A stretch of DNA of 19,931 nt from Hyphomonadaceae bacterium (lineage in GTDB: Bacteria > Pseudomonadota > Alphaproteobacteria > Caulobacterales > Hyphomonadaceae): positions 1 through 19,931 of the forward strand of contig JAUYSA010000442.1 in the NCBI GenBank assembly GCA_030696545.1, given 5' to 3'. The notes under the pieces were generated by a model that searched no databases, was not told the origin of the DNA, and saw only the letters and a list, made by a program, of their open reading frames with translations. The position numbers were made by a program, and so were the translations under genes. Of this stretch, positions 5,987-13,550 are shown piece after piece. Position 1 is the stretch's first letter, and each line of letters begins with the position of its first letter.

Positions 5987-8558
5987 CGCCAACGATCCTC
6001 TCGTTTACGAAACGATCGAGACCCCGGCCCCCGCGGCGCGGAAAGGGTTCGATTACATTCAGCTTGGCTTCTGGGCGGCTCTGGCCGTGGCCGGTGGCGC
6101 GGCGGGCATGGCGCTGACCTGGAGCGATGCAGTCGGGCCTGCCGGCGCGGTTCTTGTGATTGCGCTGGGCGCGATGGCGCTGGTGCTGGTGCTGTGGGTG
6201 ATGCGCGGGGCCGGGCGGAAGCTTGGCATGTTCCCGGAACGCGGCGCCGCCGAGGCAGCGGCGCAATCGACCAAGCGGCATCTCTGGCTGGAAGCCCTTA
6301 CCGAACCGGCGCTGATCTCTGATCGCGGCGGCGCCACGGTTGCGGCCAACGTCAGCTATCTCGAAGTCGCACAGCTTGCGCACGTTACGGGCGACAGCGC
6401 ACACGCGCCGTCGGTCGACCGCCTGTTCTCTTCGAACCCTGGCATGGCGGCGCCGATCTATCGCCTGTCCAAGGCGGTGAAGCTGGGCATTGCGAAGGCA
6501 GAGGTTCTGCCGGCATTGCTGTTTGGGGACAGCCATACGCCGATCCAGTTCGAGGCCAGTGTTGCGCCGCTCGGCAAGACGCGTGCGCTCTGGCGCCTGC
6601 GCCGTATCGAGGCGGGCTCGCAGGCGGCTGGCGCGGGGTCGGTTGATCCGCGCGCGCTCTATGTCGAGGATGCGCCGGTCGGCTTCTTCTCTGCGCGCCG
6701 CGATGGCCGCGTTGTCTATATCAACCAGACGCTGCGCCTGATGCTGGGCCTGCCGGATGGCGACAACGCGCTACGTCTTGAAGACATCATGCGCCCCGAG
6801 GGTCTCAAGCTGATGAAGCGCGACGTGCGCGGCGCGGCGAGCCATCGTGCAGAAGTTGTCCTGCGCGCGCGTGACGGCGTGGAAACAACTGCCACCATGA
6901 TCACCACATGGTCAGGCAAGGGCGCCGAGGCGCTCACCCGTTCAGTCGTGTATGTCGCCAGCGCCACGGAACAGGCCGCGCGCCGCGCGCCAGCGCCTGC
7001 GATGTCTGGTGGAGCCGCGATGCAGCGCGCCGCCAGTCAGGCTGACGACATGATGTTCAACGATGCGCCGTTCGGCGTCGTTCGCCTTGATGGCGAAGGC
7101 GTCGAGAGCGCGGTGATGATGGACGCCAACCGCACGCTGGTCGAAATGACCGGCGGACGCGCGCAACCCGGCGCCCGGTTCGCCGACCTGTTTCTCGCGG
7201 AGCAGGGGCCTGCGGCGCTTGCCGAGGAGCTTGGCAAGGCGCTTGATGGCGCCCGCACGTTCAAGCTTTCAGGTTTCAAGGATCGCTCCGCCGACGTGTT
7301 TGTCGTGCTTGATCGCCAGGGTCGCCCGTCTGCGGCCTATGTCATCGACACGACTGAGCGCATGCAGCTTGAACAGCGTGCTGCTCAGGGCGCCAAGCTG
7401 CAGGCCATTGGCCAGCTCGCAGGCGAGCTTGCTCACGATTTCAACAACCTGCTGACCGTGATCATCCTCAACGTCGACCGTCTTACGGCGCGTCACCCGC
7501 CGGGCGATCCGAGCTTCTTTGAACTGCGCTCGATCAACGAGGCTTCTTCGCGCGGCGCCGAGTTGGTGCGCACGCTGCTCGCCTATTCGCGCAAGCAGGT
7601 GTTCCGCCCCGAAGTGCTCGATATCTCGGATGCGCTGGCCGATTACTATGTGCTGCTGCGCGACATCATCGACGAGCGCATCAAGCTCGACATCGTGCAT
7701 GGCCGCGACCTTCCGCGCGTGAAGGTCGACAAGGGCCAGATCGAAACGGCTGTCACCAACCTTTGCACCAACGCCCGCGACGCCATGATCGAGAAGAATG
7801 GCGGCGGTCGTCTCACCATCCGTACCTCGAAAGCCGATGCTGCCGCCGCCCGCAAGGATGGCTTCACGCTCGTCACCGAGGGCGACTATGTGATGATCGA
7901 AGTGGTCGACGATGGCGCGGGCATCCCGCCGGAGATCATGGAGAAGATCTTCCAGCCTTTCTATACAACGAAGGACCCGGGCAAGGGCACGGGCCTTGGC
8001 CTCGCGACTGTCTATGGCATCGTCAAGCAGTCGAACGGCTACATCTATCCGGTCTCGAAGGTTGGCCGCGGCACGACGTTCAAGATCTTCCTGCCGGCCT
8101 GGACTGAAGAAGCGCAGGTGCCCGGCGAAATCTCCGCCGAGGCGCCCGTTCCGGCGCCTGCTCCTGCGCCGAAGAGTGGCGACCTCGCCGGTCGTGGCAG
8201 CATCCTGCTGGTCGAGGACGAAGACGGTGTGCGCGGCATCGCCGCCCAGCTGCTGGCCTCGTGCGGCTATCAGGTCATCGAAGCAAGCGATGGCGAGAAG
8301 GCGCTCGAGATCATCAAGGAGCATTCCGGCACGATCGACCTGCTCATCTCGGACGTGGTGATGCCGGGCATGGACGGTCCTGCGCTGCTCAGGGAAGCGC
8401 GGCCATGGCTCACCAATACGCGCGTCATGTTCATCTCTGGTTATGCCGAGCGGGATCTGGCGAAGACACTGGAAGACGATCGCGCGATCTCGTTCCTGCC
8501 GAAGCCGTTCACGCTGAAGCAGCTGGCTGAGCGAGTGAAGCAGGAGCTGGCGGCTTAA
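5979..8558 (+). CDS. cckA: Hybrid sensor histidine kinase CckA
   Basis: An 859-aa hybrid kinase/phosphatase that, in related bacteria, feeds the ChpT-CtrA/CpdR cell-cycle phosphorelay. Two TM helices (about 29-47 and 52-75) precede three PAS-like regions (about 100-210, 226-335, 355-465). HisKA follows with H486 in GELAHDFNNLLTVI, a CckA-type signature, then N-box N598 (TNLCTNARDAM), G1 DDGAGIP (644-650), IFQPFYTTKDPGKGTGLGL, an Ala/Pro linker (718-733) and a C-terminal receiver with E746/D747, phosphoacceptor D792 and K842. It is longer than Caulobacter CckA (about 691 aa, from memory), probably owing to an extra PAS-like region. ATG 5979 is preferred; ATG 5931 and GTG 5862 are in frame, and no start has a strong ribosome-binding site. 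It lies 237 bp after flhB and ends at a strong terminator. Confidence 0.9.
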   Translation: MPDANDPLVYETIETPAPAARKGFDYIQLGFWAALAVAGGAAGMALTWSDAVGPAGAVLVIALGAMALVLVLWVMRGAGRKLGMFPERGAAEAAAQSTKRHLWLEALTEPALISDRGGATVAANVSYLEVAQLAHVTGDSAHAPSVDRLFSSNPGMAAPIYRLSKAVKLGIAKAEVLPALLFGDSHTPIQFEASVAPLGKTRALWRLRRIEAGSQAAGAGSVDPRALYVEDAPVGFFSARRDGRVVYINQTLRLMLGLPDGDNALRLEDIMRPEGLKLMKRDVRGAASHRAEVVLRARDGVETTATMITTWSGKGAEALTRSVVYVASATEQAARRAPAPAMSGGAAMQRAASQADDMMFNDAPFGVVRLDGEGVESAVMMDANRTLVEMTGGRAQPGARFADLFLAEQGPAALAEELGKALDGARTFKLSGFKDRSADVFVVLDRQGRPSAAYVIDTTERMQLEQRAAQGAKLQAIGQLAGELAHDFNNLLTVIILNVDRLTARHPPGDPSFFELRSINEASSRGAELVRTLLAYSRKQVFRPEVLDISDALADYYVLLRDIIDERIKLDIVHGRDLPRVKVDKGQIETAVTNLCTNARDAMIEKNGGGRLTIRTSKADAAAARKDGFTLVTEGDYVMIEVVDDGAGIPPEIMEKIFQPFYTTKDPGKGTGLGLATVYGIVKQSNGYIYPVSKVGRGTTFKIFLPAWTEEAQVPGEISAEAPVPAPAPAPKSGDLAGRGSILLVEDEDGVRGIAAQLLASCGYQVIEASDGEKALEIIKEHSGTIDLLISDVVMPGMDGPALLREARPWLTNTRVMFISGYAERDLAKTLEDDRAISFLPKPFTLKQLAERVKQELAA

Positions 8559-8580
8559 TAGCTGCAGTTCGGATAGAACA

Positions 8581-8615
8581 AAGGCCGCCTCCTTCGCTGG
8601 AGGCGGCCTTTTTCT
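8581..8615. terminator. Bidirectional intrinsic terminator between cckA and pheT
   Basis: A perfect 12-bp stem (8581-8592 with 8599-8610) encloses a 6-nt loop TTCGCT and runs into TTTTTCTTT on the plus strand. On the minus strand the stem runs into TTTGTTC. It starts 22 bp after the cckA stop and only 5 bp beyond the pheT stop, so one hairpin can end both convergent transcripts. Confidence 0.92.
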
Positions 8616-11120
8616 TTAGCCGCGGAGCGTGGCGCCAGTTGCCTTCGCGACGGACTTAATGATCGCGGACGAGGTGGCTTCGATCTGCTCGTCCGTCATC
8701 GCTGCGCCGCGTGGTTGCAGCGTCACTTCGATGGCAACGGACTTCTTGCCTTCGCCGACATTCGCGCCGCGATAGACGTCGAACACTCGCGCGCTGGTGA
8801 TCAGCTTCGGATCAGCTTTCATTGCTATTCGCGTGATGTCGGCTGCGGGCACTTTTTCCTCGACCACGAAAGCGAAGTCGCGCTTCACAGGCGTCTGGTC
8901 TGCCTTGTCGAGCACGGGGCGCGTCTTGCCGCCCTTGGTCTTGGCGGCAGGCAGGGCGTCGAGACCCAGTTCGATCGCCAGCACCGGGCCATCGACACGC
9001 AGCGCTTTCAGGAAAGCCGGGTGCAGTTCGCCGAAAGAGGCGACGATCTGCTTCGGGCCCAGGCGCAGCGTGCCGGAGCGTCCCGGATGCCAGTGTGCGC
9101 CTTCCGGTGCGCCGACCTGGAAGCGGTCTGGCGCTTGATCGAGCGCGGTGAGAATGGCGAACAGGTCTGCCTTTGCCGAGAATGCGTTGTAGGGCGCGAG
9201 CGCGCCTTGCCAGTCGCGCGCCTTCGACGCTTTGACGACAGCGGCCACCATCTGGCGCTGGTCCGCTGGCTTGTCGCCCGGATAGACCGGACCCGCCTCG
9301 AACAGGCGCACATCGTCCGCGCCGTGATCGGCATTGCGCTGCGCGGCTTCGGCAAGGTTCGCGAGCATGGACGGGCGCATGTAGTCGAGGTCTGACGCGA
9401 TCGGATTGTCGACCGTCAGCGCCGCCTGCAGGTTGTTTGCGCCGCCGATCATCAGGGCGGCGGTGTCGTGGAACATGAAGCTCCACGTTACGGTTTCGAG
9501 GAAGCCGCGGCCGGCAAGAACGCGGCGCGCGGTGCGCACGCGATTCTGCAACGGCGTCACCACCACGCGCACCGGGCCTTCCGGCGCAGGGAGGGGCTCG
9601 TTCGGTAGCTTGTCGTAACCTTCGATGCGGATCAGCTCCTCGACGATATCGGCGGAGCCTTCGACGTCAGGACGCCAGGACGGGACTTTGGTGGCCCAGA
9701 TCGTCTGGGCGTCGTGCTGCGCCTTGGGCGGCACCACGGGCTCGAAGCCGAGCGAGCGCAGGATCTGCTCCATGCGTTTTGCCGGCATATCGAGGCCGGT
9801 GAGGCGCTTCATGTCGCGGGGCTTGAACGCGACGGGAGCGGGGCCATCGGGAACCTTGCCGGCAACGATGACTTCGGACGGCTCGCCGCCGCAGGTTTCA
9901 AGGATCAGCTTGGTGGCGAGTTCAATGCCGTCAACGCAGGAGTGCGGATCAATTCCGCGCTCGTTGCGGAAGCGCGCGTCGGAGATGATGCCGGTGGAGC
10001 GGCCAGTGCGGGCCGTACGGTTGGCGTCGAAATAGGCGCTCTCAATGAAGACATCGACGGTGTCGATCGAGCAACCCGTGCTCTCGCCGCCCATGACGCC
10101 GCCAATGCCGATGGCGCCGCTATCGTCCGCGATGACGCACATCTCGACGAGGTTCGAATATGTCTTGCCGTCGAGCGCGACGAAGGAGTCCTCCTCCGTG
10201 CCAAGGCGCGCGACGATGTTGCCGGTGAGTTTCTTCGCGTCATAGACGTGAAGGGGGCGGCAACGGTCGAACGAGATATAGTTAGTGACGTCGATCAGCA
10301 TGTTCTTCGGATTGATGCCGATGGCCTTGAGCCGCTTCTGCATCCATTCCGGCGATGGGCCGTTCTTCACGCCACGGATCAGGCGGCCTGCGAAGACGGG
10401 GCAGGCGGTCTCGTCCTCGATGCGCACAGTGACAGGTGATTTGAATTTGCCAGGGACGGGTTTCACCTCCGGCGCAGTGAACTTGCCCACGCCTTTGGCG
10501 CCCAGATCGCGCGCGATGCCGACCACGCCGAGCCAATCGGGGCGGTTGGGCGTCACTTCGAAGTCGATTTCGGTGTCGAGGGCGAGTGCATCCGCCACGG
10601 GCGAGCCGACTTTCAGCGTATCGGGCAGTTCGATGATGCCGCCGTCTGCGATGGCTTGCTCTTCCGAGAGGCCGAGGGCTTCGGCGCGGAACTTCCAGTC
10701 GTCGAAGCGGGCGATGCGCAGGCGGAAGGGATCCTCGTCCGTCTGCATCTCGCCGCCGGAGCAGAGCATGCCGTTGGAGACGACGCCGCGCACAGGCTTG
10801 GGAACCAGCGTGATGCCGGAGCCGGGGATGAAGGCGCCGATGGGCGCGTAAGCGGTGACGAGGCCGGGGCGGGCGTTGAGGCCGCCGCAGACGATTTCCT
10901 TCATGCCATCGACGGTCTCGACCTGGCAGACCTGAAGCTTGTCGGCGTTCGGGTGCTGCGCGGCGGAGACAATGCGGCAGACGGTGAATTGCTTCAGAGC
11001 ATCACGTGGGTCGTGCGCGTCTTCGACCTCGAGGCCAGCTTGCGTCATGGCTTCGAGGATCGCGGGAAGGTCCGCGTTGGTGTCGAGATAGTCCTTCAGC
11101 CAGGGGAGTGTGAATTTCAC
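8616..11120 (-). CDS. pheT: Phenylalanyl-tRNA synthetase beta subunit
   Basis: An 834-aa beta chain of the (alpha-beta)2 enzyme that charges tRNA-Phe. The N-terminal start VKFTLPWLKDYLDT is typical. An OB-fold tRNA-binding domain follows (about 43-150, HPNADKL at 56-62 and GVVSNGMLCS at 112-121). The B3/B4 editing region and B5 domain come next, with GSADIVEELIRIEGYDKL near the start of the catalytic-like domain. A C-terminal FDX-ACB anticodon domain occupies the last 95 residues or so (PVKRDFAFVV onward). The start is GTG 11120, with GGAGG (plus strand 11127-11131) 6 bp upstream; the open frame reaching 11180 overlaps pheS and is not homologous. GTG overlaps the pheS stop in GTGA, indicating coupled synthesis of equimolar subunits. 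Confidence 0.97.
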   Translation of the reverse strand: MKFTLPWLKDYLDTNADLPAILEAMTQAGLEVEDAHDPRDALKQFTVCRIVSAAQHPNADKLQVCQVETVDGMKEIVCGGLNARPGLVTAYAPIGAFIPGSGITLVPKPVRGVVSNGMLCSGGEMQTDEDPFRLRIARFDDWKFRAEALGLSEEQAIADGGIIELPDTLKVGSPVADALALDTEIDFEVTPNRPDWLGVVGIARDLGAKGVGKFTAPEVKPVPGKFKSPVTVRIEDETACPVFAGRLIRGVKNGPSPEWMQKRLKAIGINPKNMLIDVTNYISFDRCRPLHVYDAKKLTGNIVARLGTEEDSFVALDGKTYSNLVEMCVIADDSGAIGIGGVMGGESTGCSIDTVDVFIESAYFDANRTARTGRSTGIISDARFRNERGIDPHSCVDGIELATKLILETCGGEPSEVIVAGKVPDGPAPVAFKPRDMKRLTGLDMPAKRMEQILRSLGFEPVVPPKAQHDAQTIWATKVPSWRPDVEGSADIVEELIRIEGYDKLPNEPLPAPEGPVRVVVTPLQNRVRTARRVLAGRGFLETVTWSFMFHDTAALMIGGANNLQAALTVDNPIASDLDYMRPSMLANLAEAAQRNADHGADDVRLFEAGPVYPGDKPADQRQMVAAVVKASKARDWQGALAPYNAFSAKADLFAILTALDQAPDRFQVGAPEGAHWHPGRSGTLRLGPKQIVASFGELHPAFLKALRVDGPVLAIELGLDALPAAKTKGGKTRPVLDKADQTPVKRDFAFVVEEKVPAADITRIAMKADPKLITSARVFDVYRGANVGEGKKSVAIEVTLQPRGAAMTDEQIEATSSAIIKSVAKATGATLRG

Positions 11121-12199
11121 GAGAGGCCTCCAGTGACAGTCGGCAGCAGCCACGGCTTGAAGCCGTAGTGTTTGATCCATTCGACGTCCGCTTCGAAGTA
11201 CGGGCGGAGGTCGGGCATTCCGTATTTCAGCATGGCGAGGCGATCGACGCCGAGGCCGAAGGCGAAGCCCTGGTATTGCTCGGGGTCGATGTTGCAGGAG
11301 CGGAGCACGTTGGGATGCACCATTCCGCAGCCGAGGATTTCGAGCCAGTCATTGCCTTCGCCGACCTTGATCTCGGCGCCCGAGCGGTCGCAGCGGATGT
11401 CCATCTCGGCGGAGGGTTCGGTGAACGGGAAGAAGTGCGGGCGGAAGCGCGACTCGGTGGTGGGCACTTCGAAGAAGCGCGAGAAGGCTTCGGTGAGGCA
11501 CGACTTCAGGTGGCCCATATGCACCTTGTCGTCGATCACGAGACCTTCGATCTGGTGGAACATGGGTGTGTGCGTTGCGTCCCAGTCTTTCCGATAGACG
11601 CGGCCCGGCGCGATCACGCGGATCGGCGGTTTCGACGAGAGCATCGCGCGCACCTGGATCGGCGAGGTGTGCGTGCGCAGGAGTTTGCGGCTGCCATCGG
11701 CGGCGGGCTTCATGAAGAAGGTGTCGTGCATCTCACGCGCCGGGTGGCCGGCAGGGAAGTTGAGCGCGGTGAAGTTGTGGAAGTCGTCCTCGATGTCCGG
11801 ACCTTCGGCGACCGCGAAGCCCATGTCGGCGAAGATTGCTGCGAGTTCCTCGAAAACCTGCATGACCGGGTGCAACGCGCCGATCGGCTCGTAGCGAGGG
11901 GGCAGGGACAGGTCTTCGCGCTCTGTCTCGAGGCGCTTGTTGAGCGCGGCGAGTTCGAGGTCAGCCTTGCGCGCATTGATCGCGGCGGTGAGGCGATCCT
12001 TGAGGCCATTGAGGGCGGGGCCGGCTGACTGGCGCTGTTCCGGCGTCATGCCGCCAAGTTCGCGCATCAGCAGCGAGAGGCGGCCCTTCTTGCCAAGCTC
12101 CGCCACGCGGATGGCTTCGAGAGCTGCCTCATCGGATGCAGCCGCGATGGCGGAGGATGCTTCCGCCTCGATGCTGCTGACCTGTTGGTCGATCGCCAT
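11117..12199 (-). CDS. pheS: Phenylalanyl-tRNA synthetase alpha subunit
   Basis: A 360-aa catalytic subunit of PheRS. The N-terminal coiled-coil tRNA-binding arm (about 1-95) precedes the class II synthetase core. Motif 1 is around HPVMQVFEEL (110-119), motif 2 around RVYRKDWDATHTPMFHQIEG (200-219) and motif 3 around GFAFGLGVDRLAML (311-324). WLEILGCGMVHPNVL is the usual amino-acid pocket segment. The start is ATG 12199, with GAGG about 6 bp upstream on the minus strand. Its stop overlaps the pheT GTG. It lies 155 bp downstream of rplT, and a long hairpin occupies part of that gap. No Phe-rich leader peptide was seen in the gap. Confidence 0.98.
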   Translation of the reverse strand: MAIDQQVSSIEAEASSAIAAASDEAALEAIRVAELGKKGRLSLLMRELGGMTPEQRQSAGPALNGLKDRLTAAINARKADLELAALNKRLETEREDLSLPPRYEPIGALHPVMQVFEELAAIFADMGFAVAEGPDIEDDFHNFTALNFPAGHPAREMHDTFFMKPAADGSRKLLRTHTSPIQVRAMLSSKPPIRVIAPGRVYRKDWDATHTPMFHQIEGLVIDDKVHMGHLKSCLTEAFSRFFEVPTTESRFRPHFFPFTEPSAEMDIRCDRSGAEIKVGEGNDWLEILGCGMVHPNVLRSCNIDPEQYQGFAFGLGVDRLAMLKYGMPDLRPYFEADVEWIKHYGFKPWLLPTVTGGLS

Positions 12200-12304
12200 G
12201 ATGGCCTCATGCGTTTGATGGGTCGCACGGGGCCATAGTCCGCCCCGCGCGTAGCGGCTCGGAACTAGCGGAGAAAGGCTACGGAGATAAGTGCCGTTGG
12301 ACTT

Positions 12305-12358
12305 TTAGTGAGGGACGGATTTACGCCCCGCTTTCGCGGGACGATCCGACCCTACTAA
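12305..12358. other. Large imperfect stem-loop between rplT and pheS
   Basis: Arms 12305-12331 and 12336-12358 pair as TTAGT/ACTAA, AGGG/CCCT, CGGAT/ATCCG and CCCGC/GCGGG. There is one bulge, one A/A mismatch and a small internal loop, and the apical loop is 4 nt (GAAA on the minus strand, a GNRA loop). The right arm overlaps the rplT stop. No T-run follows in either direction. It is a candidate processing or attenuation element that tunes pheST relative to the ribosomal proteins. The rest of 12200-12304 shows no clear promoter. Confidence 0.55.
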
Positions 12359-12720
12359 GCCGCCAGCGCCGCCCGGGCCTTCTCCACCAGGACGTTAAAC
12401 GCGGCCGGCTCATGCATGGCGAGATCGGCCATGACCTTGCGGTCGACGCCGAGGCCAGCCTTGGTGAGGCCGTCGATGAAGCGCGAGTATGTCAGCTTGT
12501 CGTCGACCGTGCGGACAGCGGCGTTGATGCGCTGGATCCAGAGCGAGCGGAAATTGCGCTTCTTCTGCTTGCGGCCCTTGTAGGCGTTGACGCCGGCTTT
12601 GACGACGGCGGCCTGGGCTGTGCGGAAGGTATTCTTGCGACGGCCGTAAAAGCCTTTGGCGGCTTTGATGACCTTGCGGTGACGGGCGTGGGCCTGAACT
12701 CGGCCGCGTGCGCGGGGCAT
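12355..12720 (-). CDS. rplT: 50S ribosomal protein bL20
   Basis: A 121-aa early-assembly 23S rRNA-binding protein, the normal length for bL20. The conserved N-terminal region ARHRKVIKAAKGFYGRRKN and the core KRNFRSLWIQRINAAVR are diagnostic. The start is ATG 12720, with GGAG about 8 bp upstream. It lies 53 bp after rpmI. Two stop codons, TAG TAG, end the gene in tandem. In other bacteria L20 represses its own operon by binding the leader; here that leader would lie before rpmI, but I cannot see the tRNA-like or rRNA-mimic fold needed to assert it. Confidence 0.98.
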   Translation of the reverse strand: MPRARGRVQAHARHRKVIKAAKGFYGRRKNTFRTAQAAVVKAGVNAYKGRKQKKRNFRSLWIQRINAAVRTVDDKLTYSRFIDGLTKAGLGVDRKVMADLAMHEPAAFNVLVEKARAALAA

Positions 12721-12773
12721 AGGGAAACTCCGTTATCTGATCAGGGGGTGCGCGAGAGCGCGAAGGAGAAAAG

Positions 12774-12980
12774 CTATTTCACGCCGTAGGGCAGAAACTG
12801 CTTCTTCACGCGAGGCGTATCCGCTTCGGAAACCACGACAGTGCCGCGGTTGGTGCGGATGTACTTCGAGTTGTGGCTGATCAGTCGGTGACGCTTGCCG
12901 GCAACGCCACGCTTGAGCTTGCCGGACGCGGTCATGGTGAACCGCTTTGCAGCGGCCTGTTTGGTCTTCATCTTCGGCAT
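12774..12980 (-). CDS. rpmI: 50S ribosomal protein bL35
   Basis: A 68-aa basic protein of the large subunit. It begins MPKMKTKQAAAKRF and contains the family pattern KLKRGVAGKRHRLISHNSK. The start is ATG 12980, with AGGAG about 7 bp upstream; the frame is open to 13064, but the upstream residues are not conserved and the normal protein starts MPKMKT. It is the first gene of the rpmI-rplT pair and is preceded by a promoter-like sequence. infC, often found directly upstream, is instead about 3.25 kb away on the same strand. Confidence 0.97.
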   Translation of the reverse strand: MPKMKTKQAAAKRFTMTASGKLKRGVAGKRHRLISHNSKYIRTNRGTVVVSEADTPRVKKQFLPYGVK

Positions 12981-13098
12981 TTCGGTCTCCTGTGGGCGAC
13001 AGTCCGACCCGAAAAATCCGTTAGGATTCAACGGCGCGACGCCTGAAAAAGTCCCGGGAGGCATGCCATTAGCCTGTCCGGTCCTGTGGAAGGCGGGG

Positions 13099-13126
13099 TT
13101 TATACCCGGGAAAGCCGAAAAGGCAA
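13099..13126 (-). promoter_or_regulatory. Putative sigma-70-type promoter for rpmI-rplT
   Basis: Read on the minus strand, TTGCCT (13121-13126) is followed after 16 bp by TATAAA (13099-13104). The start site would fall near 13092, giving a leader of about 110 nt before rpmI. The -10 is one of the best in the window. The long leader leaves room for ribosomal-protein autoregulation, but no specific structure is claimed. Confidence 0.55.
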
Positions 13127-13149
13127 GGCGTTTGGGCCATCATCGGGAT

Positions 13150-13174
13150 GGAACCCGTATGCAACTTGCCCATT
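13150..13174 (+). promoter_or_regulatory. Possible EcfG-type general-stress promoter upstream of glsB-like gene
   Basis: GGAAC at 13150-13154 is followed after 16 bp by CATT (13171-13174). The alphaproteobacterial general-stress sigma factor EcfG typically uses GGAAC-N16/17-CGTT, so this is a one-mismatch resemblance. It would leave a leader of about 105 nt before the ATG at 13287. The membrane protein family downstream is stress-associated in other bacteria, which makes the match more plausible. A chance match is possible. Confidence 0.3.
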
Positions 13175-13286
13175 GATAAGCCGGGGCCGGCAGTATGCCG
13201 CATGACCATCAGCAAGCCCGATTAGGCTTCCGCTAGGTCAAGGCGCCCTCCGCATACGGGCAAATCCGCCCTCAAGGAAACGATCC

Positions 13287-13550
13287 ATGACACTCGAAGG
13301 CATTATTATCGCGCTGATCATTGGCGGTATTGGCGGCTGGCTCGCAGGCCTGATCGTGAAAGGCGCCGGTTTCGGCATCATCGGAAACATCGTGATCGGC
13401 ATTCTTGGTGCGCTGCTGTCGTCCTGGCTGCTGCCGCAACTTGGGCTCAGCTTCTCGGTCGGCAACGCGCTTGTGACGAGCATTCTCTACGCCATGGTCG
13501 GCGCGATCATCGTGCTCGTGCTGCTGTCGCTGGTACGCCGGGCTACCTAG
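13287..13550 (+). CDS. GlsB/YeaQ/YmgE-family small membrane protein
   Basis: An 87-aa very hydrophobic protein with three predicted helices (about 4-23, 28-50, 60-83) and the glycine pattern typical of the transglycosylase-associated/GlsB family: GGIGGWLAGLIVKGAGFGIIG, then GNIVIGILGALLSSWLL. Members are stress-induced inner-membrane proteins of poorly known function. ATG 13287 follows an AAGGAA sequence about 8 bp upstream. It is the only plus-strand gene in the minus-strand half. Its last 8 bp overlap convergently with the end of the glycosyltransferase gene, so no terminator fits between them. The EcfG-like sequence upstream would fit stress control. Confidence 0.85.
   Translation: MTLEGIIIALIIGGIGGWLAGLIVKGAGFGIIGNIVIGILGALLSSWLLPQLGLSFSVGNALVTSILYAMVGAIIVLVLLSLVRRAT

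Noticed and set aside
13154..13260. 9-bp inverted repeat CCCGTATGC (13154-13162) and GCATACGGG (13252-13260)
   Set aside because: The arms are 89 bp apart and match a length expected by chance over this many comparisons; no supporting context.
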